Shown here: positions 48,667-60,945 of the stretch, piece after piece
Position numbering within the stretch: position 1 is the first letter of the stretch
Layout of the letters: each line of letters starts with the position of its first letter
Assembly (NCBI RefSeq): GCF_000165425.1
Contig: NW_001798967.1
Coordinates: forward strand, 87,744-151,743
Direction: 5' to 3'
Length of the DNA stretch: 64,000 nt
Source: Paramecium tetraurelia
Taxonomy: Eukaryota > Ciliophora > Oligohymenophorea > Peniculida > Parameciidae
Position numbers and translations under genes: made by a program
The notes under the pieces: generated by a model
The model's database searches: none
What the model was told of the DNA's origin: nothing
What the model saw: only the letters and a program-made list of their open reading frames with translations

Positions 48667-50520
48667 ATGAGCAATGAGGAAAAGAATCAAGAGAATGAAT
48701 AATCATAAAAAAGATAAAGACGACCTAGATAACATACAAATTAAGAAGAATCTGATTAATTTTGGAAAAACAATTAATATTTTGCTCAAGGTTAAATTGA
48801 TGATGATGATGATGATGAGTCAGAGGAATATTATCCATAATAATCATCATCTGCATCTGAAGAAGTCTCTTAAGAAAATGATGCATGTGACTTTATAGAT
48901 TCATTGGAATAATGGGAAGATTGTTCTGAATCTAAAGTATAGTAATAATAGTACTAAGAATCACCATCTAAAAACTTTCTAAAACTAATGAGAAAAAATT
49001 TAGAGCAATTCTCTACAATGAGAGGAGTGCACACATAAGTTGATATTGCAACATTGCCTAGATTAGGAGAAACATCTTATGTCTATTTTAATGAAGAGTA
49101 GAAATTTAAAAATGAATTTCAAGATGTTTTAAATAGATTCTATAAATCTATTCCTTGTGATAAGTAACGCAGAGGTGGAGATGATCAAAGCAAATGTAAA
49201 ACAGAATTTCATGGAGATTTATTTGATTTCGAAGATAAGAGGTATTTCATAGATATTGAAATTCTGCAATTGCAAAGAATCCTAAAATTATACAAAACAT
49301 AAAAATTTGATTCCTACCTTGCTTATCGTAAATTGACAAGAGACTAAAATTTGGATTTTGAATAATCCTTATATAAATAACTAGATATATTAAGATAAAA
49401 GAAAAAATAACTTGAGGCTCAAATGGAAGAAGAAAAAAGATGCTACAAATTATCAATAGATTAATAATACATTTTAAAATTGAAGGAATATGCTAACTGC
49501 TTTACTCCTAGATATATTTAAAGTTAAAGTAATACGAAGTATGATCAAATGTAATTAAGTGAGAAGTAAACCTTCTAAATATATCCATATGAATAATAGC
49601 CTCAATGGTTAGTTCAATATTAAGAAACCTTCCATATTTTTAAATAGAAAATCTCATTGCTTTAGGCTCCTCTCTATTTTTATAGTTTTCAGGATGCAAA
49701 CGCTTTAAAGATATCTTCTCATCTTATTTTGAAATCTTTAAAATAATTGGAAGAAGTATCCAAAAATAAATAAATTGCAAAGATATTTATTGATCTCATG
49801 AACTCACTCTTCAATATAGACATTCCTGAAGCAGATCTACTTTTCAATAGTGAACTTTTAAATGAGGAAATAATATCCATTTTAACATCTTAGGAGAAGT
49901 AAACCCTATTGGATTAATCTGAATAGTATAAGCCATTCCCAACACCTGATGATCCAGGAGCAGAAACACAAACTAAATTGAAGTTTTATCCGAATTTCAA
50001 AACTGAAGATTACAGCCTTTATGTGAGACCTGTGTTTGAATTTTCAATGAGATTTCTGTATGAAATCTATCTAAGAATTTAAAAGATTACATAAATGCAA
50101 ACTAAGATAGCATACAAAAATAAAGAGTATAGTATTGGAAATTTAATAATCGAATGTTGCTATAAGTATTTAGAAGACGAGATATCATATGCAGCATGGC
50201 TTACCATTTGCAAATCAATTCTTAATGAGAAGGATTCCATTGAATTATCAATTCTAATTTAACTGGTCTAAATGTTCCGTAGATTGTTTTATCAATATGA
50301 TGAATGGACGGTTGAGCTATTAATAAATTGGATATCTAAAGTATTAGGTGAAGATAGTAAAATTCTGAAAGGTGATGTTTAATTGTCAAATTTGAGTATT
50401 CAAGACATAATTTTAAAATTGAAAAATCATGTAGAGTTATCAAATGCAAAGATGGCTAGAATACAGACAGTAGATGGGTTGATGATCATTCATGTCTTTG
50501 AATTTTCATAATTATATTGA
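48667..50520 (+). CDS. Hypothetical protein, 617 residues
   Basis: An intronless frame of 618 codons including the stop. The N-terminus is acidic and Ser/Gln-rich (QIDDDDDESEEYYPQQSSSA). The middle contains EFHGDLFDFEDKRYFIDIEI and a charged helix (DILRQKKKQLEAQMEEEKR). The C-terminal half looks like helical repeats (FSMRFLYEIYLRIQKITQMQ, AAWLTICKSILNEKDSIELS, WTVELLINWISKVLGEDSK). The PRLGETSYVYF and EFHGDLFDF segments look conserved but I do not recognise the family. The start is the first ATG after an AT-rich leader; the gene ends 71 bp before the next. Confidence 0.75.
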
Positions 50521-50591
50521 AAAATATATACATTTATATATTTAACAACAATTTTTAATATTAATTTAATTGTTAAATATTCATAAACGAT

Positions 50592-51580
50592 ATGCTTAAC
50601 CAATCAAGATATTCTCCAGTACCTCTATTATTAATAATATCAGGTCAATTCATCAAGATACCAAAAGTCAAGTGATAATATTGGTTTTAGTGCATTTCAA
50701 GTCACTACTTAAATGAATAAACGTCAATTGGCAGAGTTCAGGAAGGAAGTCAGAGACAATATTTTACATCGTGAACCATTCGTTGAACATCAACAAAAAT
50801 CAAATTACTATTTAGGAAATTGGGGAAAACGTGATAGACCCACTCTGTAAGAATTCTTAATATTTTAGAGATTAATTAAGTTAAAGAAGAACACCAACTA
50901 GCAAAATTCCTGGAGGATTAAATTATGATGAAATATTGTAACATAGTTTTATATTCCATAGTAGTACAAGGCGAAATGAAGCTCAATCTAAAGCTGATGC
51001 TTTAACCAAACTATATCAAGCTGATAAAGGACCACATATACAGGTTAAAGTTGATTCCTTTTTTGATAACCCATTTACTATACCTACAAGGATGAATACT
51101 TTAGGATCTGGCTACAAAGACTCTCCATAAAAGTCGTAATAAAGGTTGGAGAGATTTAAGAGTTGGGATAGTAAATTAGATGTTCAATTGAAACTGTAAA
51201 ATAAGGCCATATCCAATAAAGTCCTTGGAGAATAGCCAGGATTTTATAAATATATTAATGAAGCTAAACAAGGACTCCTTGATTAAAATTATACTCCAAC
51301 TCTTTCTGTAAGAAACAAAAACAGCTTTAGAGATCAAAATCAAATCAAAGATCTCTTCAGTGTAACCCCAAGATAAAATAATTCAAGACATGTATCTCCT
51401 TAGTTCACAAATAAGAATGCAGAAAAAATTCCATTAACAGATATTGTAAGAATGACTTCACATTTTTCATCATTATCCACTTAAGAAGTTAAGAGGGTTT
51501 CATCAGGGTACTTTTAGGAACTCATAAACTTACAATAGTCATTGCAGAGAATGATTAGTTTGGGAACAAAGAATTATTGA
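50592..51580 (+). CDS. Hypothetical protein, 313 residues
   Basis: Unrecognised protein, hydrophilic, rich in Ser, Arg, Gln and Asn, with short conserved-looking motifs (FRKEVRDNILHREPFVEHQQ, KSNYYLGNWGKRDRPTL, KVLGEQPGFYKYINEAKQG) and little coiled coil. It could be a microtubule- or axoneme-binding protein by style, but that is a guess. Two introns, 50619-50643 (25 nt, ending CAG) and 50847-50868 (22 nt). Spliced length is exactly 314 codons including the stop. It ends 42 bp before the convergent Myb gene. Confidence 0.72.
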
Positions 51581-51621
51581 ATTTTTAAATATTTCTACTA
51601 TTCATTGATAAAAATTTAATT

Positions 51622-52933
51622 TCATAATAATTTTTGGCTTGATTATTGTATCTCTTAAGATCTAGAAAGTAATGTTTCCTAGCTTTATACTCCATATTAT
51701 ATATATGGGCCATTTATAAAATATTGATGTATGAATTGCATTGGTAATTGCTGTGGGTAATAATACATCATTTTATAAGTCTAAGGAGTATTATATATTA
51801 AGGGGTAAGGAGCATAACAACTTTGAGATATATTAAGACTCTCTTATAATTGATCAAGTTTGTTAACTTAATCAAATTCTACTTCTTGTTTAATCTAACT
51901 TTATTAATTAGAAAGTTCTTCTTTTATAGCTTATTTCTGCTTTGATTATTATATTTATTCCTACTCTTGCTATTAGCCTATAATATTGAGTCATATTTAC
52001 TAAAATTGAAATGAATATTTAATTTATTATTTTCTTAAATTATAGCTGTTTATAACTTAACATTTTCCTAATCCAATTAATCTAATTATTTGTCTATTAT
52101 ATTATTTTATTTTTTCTCCTTATTTCTAGTTGATCCATTATTAGATGATCTCTTTGATAAATTAAGATAATACACTCAATCTTTTTCGAATTTTAAGTTT
52201 GCCAATTGTCGTCCTTTTGAATGTTTTGCTTTATTGATGATTTAAATTATCCTTTTGAATTGACTGCTATATTTCATTATTTTGCTGTGGAACAACATAA
52301 TATGGATTTTCTATATTAAAATAACGCTTTCGAATGTATGAGTAATATCTATTTTTTATTATGTTTTCCTATTTTAAAATTAATTAAGAATACAGGTCTT
52401 CCTTGCAACAATTTTGATATTTTGCACCATTTGGATCCATAGTTTTTGTATCCTTCAACTATAATCATATCTTCCTCCTTGGTAAAAGGTTCTTTATTAA
52501 TTTCTGGATTCAATTTATTAACAAATCTTTCTCGTACCTGTTTGCTGGTACGATTGGGTATGCATTTGGCAATTTAAACCCAATTTTTGTTATGCACTTG
52601 CACTAATCTTAAAAGTAGCTAGTCTTCCTTGCTTGTCCATGGTTTCCTAATATTATACTGAAAATTTTCATTAAACTATACATTGTAGGGTTTGATTCTT
52701 TTCCATCTCTAAGCACATTGGGAAGGGTTGCGGTTTGGTAATGCTTATGCAACTAAGAGCCAATTGGTGCTATATATTTTTATAGCTTATTTTAGTTGGT
52801 TGTCTTCTTTGAGTGACCAGGCTCGTCTAGTTTGACTGCCATTTTTTTATATGTCATCGTTATCACAAATATTTGAGTGTATTTGGTTGTCGGAAGCCTA
52901 GTTATTCGGTTCTAAAGATTGGGCTTGATCCAT
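51622..52933 (-). CDS. Three-repeat Myb DNA-binding protein
   Basis: A 413-residue protein with three tandem Myb/SANT repeats, each with the spaced aromatic core: RRAWSLKEDNQLKQAIKIYS...W, then RKPWTSKEDQLLLRLVQVHN...W, then KEPFTKEEDMIIVEGYKNYG...W. Helix-3 segments are RNPSQCAQRWKR, RTSKQVRERFVN and RPENIIKNRYYS. This R1R2R3 layout is that of c-Myb-like transcription regulators. The C-terminal half is Gln-rich (written largely in TAA/TAG), with a Tyr/Pro/Met-rich end (MMYYYPQQLPMQFIHQ). Introns 52369-52393 (inside the third helix region), 52152-52173 and 51978-52000 (25, 22, 23 nt). Spliced length is exactly 414 codons including the stop. Confidence 0.9.
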
Positions 52934-54567
52934 TATATTTATTTAATATTAATTCAAAAAACAATCATCAGAGCCTTCTATTTACATGACTACAAATCTA
53001 ATACAAAATAAATAGGATAACGTATAAAGTTACTCTATAGTTAACAATATTAAATCATACCTTTATAGTCTATTCTCTTAAAAGTTTTAAAATTGCTTAG
53101 AAAAAGTTAAGTTGAAAGAATAATGTCAAGTTTAGACCAAACTCTTTTATCAATACTTCAACTAAAGACTAACCTGTATAATAATCTACACAAATAACTG
53201 TATTTTATATGCTAATATTACTTATTTAATGAGATAACTCAGAGTAAAATTATCTCTATTTAAAATAAGAATAATTATAATCATATATTAGTTTCACTAA
53301 ATTATTCACTAATACCTCACTGCTATAAAATTTGTAATTCCTTTGCTAACTTTGTATCTAGAATTTGATAATTATTTGAAATTTATCTGACTGTTCATCT
53401 GTCTAACTTATATAAATTTGATATCTTGCAACAAAATATAGAATACTTGATCAAAAATTAAGTGTAGCAACAAGGGAATTTACTCTCAACACCTTAGTCA
53501 TGATGATGAAATATAAATTTAAAAATTGTGGATAATTTTTCTAAACCCACCTAATAAACTAGCTTAACTTTATCTCAAAAAATCTGTTATGCCTCATTTC
53601 ATTAATCGATCCTTTGTTTTACTTTTTGTTAAAAGGAGAGTATATAGATTTCGGTTTTTAAATTATTTTATTAATATAATTTATAAAAATAACGTTATTT
53701 ATGTATTTGTTATAAGTTTTTAAGAAGTAAATTCAACGACATCATTAATATTTGTATTTTTATGATTGACTCGAAATTTCAAAGCCAAATATAACTTGGT
53801 TAAAAAAAAATTGGAGTAAACAAAGTAAAATAATCTAGTAATTTATAATATTTTTTTAATATATTTCTATATTATTTTAATTAATTTTATGGCGGTGATT
53901 TCCACATTGAGATTCATTAAGATTAAATATTTTCAAATTCTATTAGCTGGGATCAAAATATGGCAGCATATTACAGCAATAACTATGCTTTCTTCTAAGC
54001 TACTTGTGTTGCATGCCTGAATCAGAATGGATAAAATTGAATTGGATATTTAAATGGGTTTAAATTTAGCTTTAAAATTCATAATGTAAGGTAATAAGTT
54101 ACTTTGAGATTCAAATTATTGGGTTGCTAATAATTAGTTAAGACTTTGCTAAGGAAATTTACAATATTATAAATATATTAATGTTACTTAGTAATTAGAA
54201 TTTCATTAGCTCTGTGTATGCGTTTTTGAAGTAAAAGTAGCAATCTTTTGAAAGTAAATCATTAATATTGGCTGCCAGCATGATTCTAGTGTTAAATCAT
54301 TATGCTTCTCCGATTTGAATATTTATTAGTATTTCTATATTGATAATAAATTTTTAATATGTATAAGGATTTGAACAATTTGAACTTATTATCAAGGTTT
54401 GATCTAATTTATACTCTAATATTGACCCCTAAACCAATATAATTTAAGGGACAGAAAGAATAATATTTAATTTAAACTTATCAAAAATGCTATAGAAAGC
54501 TATTCCTTTTATAATTATAGTGTTAGCTGACGACTACTATCTAATTACTCTGATTTTGATAAATATT
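52934..54567. other. Gene-poor AT-rich region
   Basis: 1.6 kb without a gene I can support, unusual for this dense window. It begins with the Myb promoter. Around 53889-54250 a plus-strand frame (MAVISTLRFIKIKYFQ) and an overlapping one (MAAYYSNNYAFFQATCVACL) are short and interrupted by TGA. The second has a Cys-containing, surface-antigen-like feel but no valid continuation. The rest is A/T-rich. Confidence 0.5.
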
Positions 54568-55344
54568 ATGTCAAATAATATCAGAAAAATTATGAGTGAT
54601 TTCGATTCAGACGATGACTACGAAGTCAATAATTTCATTCAATCATTTAATAATAATAAATAAGGGGACCAAGTAATATATTGATTAAATCGATACAAGA
54701 AAAAAATGATTCTGTGTTTGGCTAGATGATAAGATTGGAAAATAATATTGAAGTATTTAGGACATATGGACGGACAATCAGTTTAATTAACTATTATCTA
54801 AAATTATATACATCTAGCAATTACTATATTCGGGGAAATTGGAAGAGATACTTGAATTATTTCTAATTACTTTAATCACATAAATTTAATAATATTGTTT
54901 CTGATTTTGAATATTTAGGAGGAATCAATAGAAGATAGATTTCATATTAATGAAATCAATTTGAGCAGCCATATTGAATAAAATGATTAAAGTAAATTGC
55001 TTAAGAAGGTCTTAGATTCAAGTTCATGGATAGCGTAGAATTCTAAACGCTAAATGGCCGATATACCTGATGATTAGAATTAACAAAATGATAAATTTAC
55101 TAATGATAGTATTTTGAATGATTAAAGACATGTAGATTTAAAATTTGCCATTTATTATAAAATTGATAATCAGAATAAATTTGAACAACTAGTCTATTAA
55201 ACTTTAATTATAACTCATTTTGATGATTAGATTTGGTTGAATGATGAATAAAATGATCGCTGAGATGCCCAACAAACCTAAGAAGAAATAAATACTGGGG
55301 ATAAAATAGAAAAATATTAATCAATAATACCCAATAAATTATGA
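54568..55344 (+). pseudogene. Broken or mis-spliced hypothetical gene
   Basis: Several coding-like segments on the plus strand: MSDFDSDDDYEVNNFIQSF (ATG at 54568 or 54592), SIQEKNDSVFGQMIRLENN, SGKLEEILELFLITLITQI and, after a plausible 22-nt intron ending near 54917, a long exon with HINEINLSSHIEQNDQSKLL and FAIYYKIDNQNKFEQLVYQT. The first segments lie in frames I cannot join by canonical tiny introns. The last exon meets an in-frame TGA at 55261-55263, after which the same frame stays coding-like (DAQQTQEEINTGDKIEKYQS) to a second TGA at 55342. This pattern fits a decaying gene. No family recognised. Confidence 0.4.
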
Positions 55345-56216
55345 AAAAAAATTCAAATGTTAGAATTCAGACTTTTATTCCTTAATGATATTAAAACTTG
55401 ATCAAAAACTTATTCATTTTTGCTTTGTTATGCATAAAACAATAATATCAAGATTAATTAATAATTCTCAAAAATAATAACAACATCAACTGTAAATCTT
55501 ATGTTTTATAATACAAATTAAGAACAAAACTTAATAAAAATGAAAGTATTATTGACTTACTATCCAATTAAAAAATCAAATGTGAATTTTTAAATGGAAG
55601 TCAACCATAGAACCAGTTCAATAATATCCTATTTTGACAATATAATTTAATATAATTATTAGTAGTAATATATTATTTCATATTTATTTCAATTCTGAAA
55701 TTGAGTTTAATCTTTTTGTAATAATTTAAGGAGATTTCTGCAAATAAATTTATAATTATTATTATTGAAATCCTAAAATTTATGATTACTTTTTTTTATA
55801 TTTTAGTAATCGTAATGTAATTTACATTAGTAACCCAATGTTGTTTAACTATGTTTACTAAATCCTACTTGGCTAGGGATCCTTATAAAATGATATTGTG
55901 GCATAAAATAGTGAAGATTGCCCTTAATAATAATAATGAATCAGTCCTCTATGGTTTTCCATACTTCAATATCTTTACCATATTATATAATATATTGAAT
56001 AATTAAATGATTAAAAATAATCATTCTTTTCAAAATTAACAAAATTATACCTTCAATGAGATAAATACTATTGCTATTAAAGTGAGATTGGAATTTTTAA
56101 TTTTCTTAAGCAATTTATTCTTAACAATCTCTTTATCAAATCTTATTTATAATTTAATTAAATAGATATGTATAATGTTTTCTTAAATGTTATATATATT
56201 TATAAATGATGTCATC
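55345..56216. other. Gene-poor AT-rich region
   Basis: 870 bp of A/T-rich sequence with only short open frames (for example MLFNYVYQILLGQGSLQ near 55850). No supported gene, RNA or repeat. Confidence 0.5.
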
Positions 56217-56639
56217 TCAACCAAGGTACTCGATTTGAACGTTAGTGAGAAAATTATTGCAGTTGGTGACTCCTAACGCTTGAAGAGCCTTGATATGGAT
56301 ATCAAGTTTAGGATGGGAAGGACCTCCAGCTCCAACATCACCTTTTTCTGCAATAATGGACTTTCCATTATAGGTAATCTTAAGCTTGTACTTATAAGCT
56401 AAATTTCCAAGAGCACTGAAATCCTTAACTTTATAATCTTTTGATAACTCAGCATAATAGATTCCAGCATAAAGGTCGTTATCGCGATATCCAATTTTAT
56501 CAGTAAAGCAAGAGGCTAAGACTGTTTCTATTTTACCTTCAACCTCAATTCCAAAGAATTTATTGATAAAATTCTAAAGCTATGTAGAAGCTGAAGTCAA
56601 AGCAATACAAAGGGATAATAAAATGATAATCTTTTTCAT
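56217..56639 (-). CDS. Small secreted protein, 140 residues
   Basis: An intronless 141-codon frame. A strong signal peptide (MKKIIILLSLCIALTSAS) precedes a compact mature protein (NFINKFFGIEVEGKIETVLA, DLYAGIYYAELSKDYK, GDVGAGGPSHPKLDIHIKAL) with two cysteines (SCFTD and TNCNN) that may pair. Codon choice is less AT-rich than in the neighbours (GGT, GCT, CTT, AAG) and only two Gln codons are TAG, which suggests a well-expressed gene. I do not recognise the family; a secreted or vesicle-content protein is inferred from the signal peptide only. It is the only solid gene between 53 and 57 kb. Confidence 0.82.
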
Positions 56640-57431
56640 TTTTTTTTTAATTAATGAATATTTAATATATCATTTTATCTTATAAAGAGAATAAATTTAT
56701 AATCTAAGAAATAATTTTATAAAAATAAAAGTCAAACATAAAAAGAGAAACAAAACCAACAAAAAGAAAACTAATTAGCAATTCCCTCAGAGTTCATTTA
56801 GATTGAAAATATTTTGATAATGAATGGATTAATCAGAATTCTATCTTATAAACTAAACATGATAAATTCATGGTTGGCAATTTTACATTCATTAATTCAA
56901 TAAACTCTTTATTTTTGCTTGAAGAACTACAAATGCATCTAAAAATAATAAGTGATTTCAACCAATTATCAAATTGAATTTTCATAAATTAGAATTTTTG
57001 GTATTCTTATAGAGATGTGAAGTTCTTAAATTTGAATTAGAAATCTCAGAATAGTTGAAATCTGAATTACATTCTAATATATGTTGGTGAAACATCAAAT
57101 TAAATGATGAAAGCGCTAATAAAATATTTTTTAAAGTAAAATCCTTACAATCTTTTTACTACATTTTCGAAATTATCAACATGGAATGCTTCTTACTTAA
57201 TTTTGATTTTTAGTGATAGCTTGTAGAGCAGATTTAAGTTTTGGTAAAATAAAAAGATCGTGAGTACATACTAATTAAATACGTCTTTTATTTATTAAAT
57301 TTAAGAATGTATTTATGATAGTAGTTTAATAAAATATAGTTTTACTAAATTCAAGATAGATTAAATAATTTCTTTTAAGAAATATCTTTTTTGATGAGAA
57401 AATAAAAATGTATAAGAAATTACATCTATAT
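56640..57431. other. Gene-poor AT-rich region
   Basis: About 790 bp with no supported gene. It begins with the promoter of the secreted-protein gene. The stretch around 57000-57250 has mixed composition but every frame on both strands is interrupted by TGA without canonical introns. Confidence 0.5.
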
Positions 57432-58300
57432 TCATAATTAAAGTGCTAATAATTTTTTGATACACCACAACTTTGAACTACAATCTTAATTTTCATCATA
57501 AAGATTTAGGATTATGTGAATTTTTATTTAAATTATCTGATTATTTGTAAATGTGCTAGAAAGCATTTGAGTTATAGTGTCAAAGGTTTCAAAAGTGCAG
57601 CAAAAAAGCTAATTTTAGCCATTAATTTTCAATTAGATTTATAACACTAACTATTACAATAATATACTTTAATCTTCTTTAAACGAAGATATTTATGAAA
57701 AATCTGAATGGCTAATTTCACATTAATTTTCAGTTTCTGCATCTGCTTCACTAATATGTTGTTCTGGAATTAATTAATTAATTTATTCTTCTTTTTATTC
57801 ATTTTTTACAGGAGCAGGTTCTACACACACTTTATCCTAAGTAATTGTAGTTTAATTTTCATTGATCTCCTTATTTGCTAGTTTTAATTGTATCTTTTGG
57901 GCTTTTTTAGAGACTTTAGGAAGCTTTCTTTAATTAGAATAATTGATTTTTGTAATATTATTTGCATTTTTATTAGACTCTAGAGATTTAATATACAGAT
58001 AGAGTTATTTTGTTTAAAAGAAAATTTGCTATATGATAAACAATAACTAAAAATAGATTTGAATTATGTTTAATGTTTTTGGTAGTAGAATGCTTGTGTA
58101 TTTTAAAAATATTTTACTTGAAATTTTGCATTATAATTGAAATTCCAAAGAATAATGAAGTAAGGATATCAATTTTATTTTTCCAATCTATCAAGAATAA
58201 AATTGATATTCCTATAGACAAGTTTATCACCTACATCGATATCAGAATCAAATACTTTATTTGTGGGAATTATGGAAGTTAATTAAGGATGCTACATCAT
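57432..58300 (-). CDS. Possible gene, 5' structure unresolved
   Basis: From about 58000 down to a TGA at 57432-57434 the minus strand has a long coding-like frame, Lys/Gln/Glu-rich (NYSNQRKLPKVSKKAQKIQL, PAPVKNEQKEEQINQLIPEQ, SEADAETENQCEISHSDF). Upstream, an ATG at 58300 opens MMQHPQLTSIIPTNKVFDSD, ending at a TGA near 58165. I found no canonical intron that links the two parts. It may be one gene with unusual splicing, two small genes, or a decayed copy. No family recognised. Confidence 0.42.
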
Positions 58301-58626
58301 CAAGTTAGAATCATTAAATTCAAAGGGTTATGTTTCATATATTTGTAAAAGTGAATTCAAAGTGAGTATTGAAACAACTATTCTACTTGAGGAGCGAGAC
58401 ATTTATTATATTATAAGTATTGAGAACCAATTATAAGAGAATTGACATTTATCTGAATAAATTAAATCCTAAGTTTATTCACCTGAACACGAACCCCCAT
58501 CAAATTTTAATTTGTATAATTTTCAATATTTATAAAGAAAAATTTTTATATTAATCAATTAAGTTAAAGCTTTAAAATATATATATATAACCTATCGAAA
58601 ACTAATTAAAGATTTAACCTAGCTAA
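58301..58626. other. Intergenic, AT-rich
   Basis: About 330 bp with TA-rich runs (a TATATATA stretch just before 58600). Nothing further supported. Confidence 0.5.
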
Positions 58627-59247
58627 ATGGTTGCTTTCCAACTAACAGTGTAATTCGGAAAAAAATTAATCATATTCTTTGTTAATTACTAAAAGTCATC
58701 GTTATCTCCACTTAATTTAAGACAAACTCTCACAGATTTTGTAAAATAATTCTATTTAATTGAGAACAAGGTTCGATTTAGAAATAGACTAAAATAAAAG
58801 TAAACATAATTTAAAAGTATCAATGGAATATACATAATTGAGGTGAGCAAGTCATTATTTGTAAGTCCATTTTTTCTTTTAACCTAAGTTTAAATCAGCC
58901 AGAGTAATTATTTTCTAAGCAAAGCATTTATTAAATATAAAAAATTTTAATTTTATTTTAAAAGAATCGAAAATGAATCTTAACTCACATATTATTAAAT
59001 TATAAAAACAAGTATAATAATAAAGCTTGAAAAATTTAATGTAAATCAATTTATTTAGATATTTTTTATTATTGTTTTATTAAGTAATTTTTTTATAATT
59101 GTTCTAAATGTTTTGATGCACTATTATTCAAAGCCCATACATAAGAGAAATTCTGCTAATTATTTAGAAATAAGAGATAATAATACTTCTATTCTTGCTA
59201 ATATAATGGTATCAGAACACAACATTAAATCTCCTTAGTTGATTTGA
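58627..59247 (+). CDS. Possible membrane protein, low confidence
   Basis: A 207-codon TGA-free frame. It starts MVAFQLTVQFGKKLIIFF, has a hydrophobic segment near residue 140 (IFFIIVLLSNFFIIVLNVLM) and ends with a hydrophilic stretch (PIHKRNSANYLEIRDNNTS). The first 75 and the last 60 residues look like protein; the middle is poor and could hide an intron. Such a long open frame is unlikely but not impossible by chance when only TGA stops. Confidence 0.35.
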
Positions 59248-59592
59248 GTGATTAATTAGAATCATTTTTATTTAAAATTTTAGATGATTTATTTATAGAT
59301 TTAAATAGTTTTTCTTTAACCTTAAAAAATAATGCTGTTATAATTAATTCAATTCTCTTACTCTGTTATTTGATTCAATCTTTGAATATGATTGTTTTAA
59401 GAAGCAAATGGAGATGAGGATAAGAAATTTACAATCACTTTATCATAATATTAAATTGATATCATATGCTTGTAATACTGTGTTGTATTGATAATTAGAA
59501 TATATATAGTGATAAGACTTTTAATTATGATGAATAAACCTAGTTAGCAATAACGATTAAATTTGCAATTTTAATGTACATAATTCATCCAA
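59248..59592. other. Intergenic, AT-rich
   Basis: About 345 bp that includes the 3' end of the eS28 gene. No coding frame supported on either strand. Confidence 0.55.
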
Positions 59593-59830
59593 TCATCTTA
59601 ATCTTCTAGCTTCTCTTTCGCATTCCATAAGCTCTAAGGTGTCTCCCTTTCTAACTGGACCCATAACATTTCTAATTAATGTTCTTTATTATCCAACCAA
59701 TTAAACTTTAACTTATGTAATACCACCTCTAGATCCTATGCAATTTATTATAAATTTTGTTACCTGTTCTTCCAATAATTTCAATAACAGTTGCTCTAGT
59801 TCCTTCAACTCTGTCTTTAGTGGAGTCCAT
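59593..59830 (-). CDS. RPS28: Ribosomal protein eS28
   Basis: A 69-residue cytosolic small-subunit ribosomal protein. It carries the family core almost unchanged: [20 protein letters not shown], then [20 protein letters not shown] and the invariant end CEREARRLR. eS28 sits at the mRNA exit channel of the 40S subunit. Length equals the family norm. One intron of 28 nt (59736-59763) falls after GRTG, and the spliced frame is exactly 70 codons including the stop. It was missed by plain ORF finding because of its Gln codons and intron. Confidence 0.95.
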
Positions 59831-60048
59831 AGTTTTGTTTGTTAATTTTTAATTAAATGATTTTAGATTTTATGAACAAAAGCTCTCATTATATATATAT
59901 TAATTATATAAGAATTAAATAAGGAACACTTAAAAGAAAAAGTATCAAATCTATTTTGGAACATAAGCTTAGGAAATTAAAAATCGATTCTTAAATATTT
60001 ATGAGACCTGCAGTCTTATATTTTGATATTTAATTTTATATTAATAAA

Positions 60049-60945
60049 ATGTCAGAATGTTCACTGTCTCCAATTGATTTTTGTGATCTAAAACATGTTA
60101 GAACTATACAAGTTAATAGATAAGAAGAAAGGTTTTAAAAGAAAAGAACATTGTTGTATTAGAATAAAGAGATGTTGGAAAAGGAATATCTGAAATTAAA
60201 TCAAAGTTGTGATTGTTCTGAGTGTGGAAAAGGGAGCAAGTATTTCGAGATGATCAAAAAACAATACCCTTTTAACGAATCAAGGTAATAGTTTATAAGA
60301 TTGAAGATGGTAAAAACGAAGAAGAGTCCTAAGGAGATTTAAAGCTGTAATTAATGCGATCATTTTCATCCTCACCTATAAAATGGAAGCTATCAAAAGG
60401 TTTAGAAAGAGAATGCATATCCTAAAGGCGGTTCGAAATTTGACAACCATAAGAAAACCATAAGCAATTGTTCCACCCCATTTATAACCCTAACCTGTCC
60501 TTTTGATTCCTTAGTCTCATTAGTCACATAGGTTAAATTATTCAATAATTGAAGGATTAAAACCGCTCCAGAGAATGATGATGCTTTCTAACATCAAATT
60601 TAGAGTCATGGCAAAGAACCAAGAAAAAGTTAAGTATCTTAATATATAACAAAAATGTTTAAGGATGCAAACCCTAAATAAGAAATTTATCTTAAACCTC
60701 TTTGCGGTATAAATCGAAAGTCATTTCAATCAACAAATGCAAAATCAATTACCTAAACTTCATTTTCGCCTCATACTCACTCCCATTATTAATCATTTTA
60801 AACAAGTTTATTACCTTACAGTCATTTTCACAAAGACTCAATCAAAAAAAATAACAAAGATCCCTCCAAGTAAAATAATAAAGATATTGTAAAAATCATA
60901 GACTCGTTGAAAGTTAAACATAGGATTATTTAATGTAAAAAATGA
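60049..60945 (+). CDS. Basic, Cys-containing hypothetical protein
   Basis: A 273-residue protein of unknown family. The N-terminus has a short Cys cluster (QSCDCSECGKGSKYF). The middle is strongly basic and helical (WQKRRRVLRRFKAVINAIIF, MEAIKRFRKRMHILKAVRNL). Then come Pro/Gln (RKPQAIVPPHLQPQPVLLIP) and Ser/His/Asn-rich stretches and a basic tail. The arrangement suggests nucleic-acid or membrane contact but nothing decides. Three introns, 60285-60306, 60532-60554, 60634-60663 (22, 23, 30 nt). Unspliced, other frames look attractive for short runs, but only this splicing gives one uninterrupted frame, exactly 274 codons including the stop. Confidence 0.7.

Noticed and set aside
57000-57060. 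Sequence reminiscent of an 18S rRNA segment (GATGTGAAGTTCTTAAATTTG)
   Set aside because: The resemblance covers only about twenty bases with mismatches, and flanking sequence is AT-rich with no rRNA continuation.
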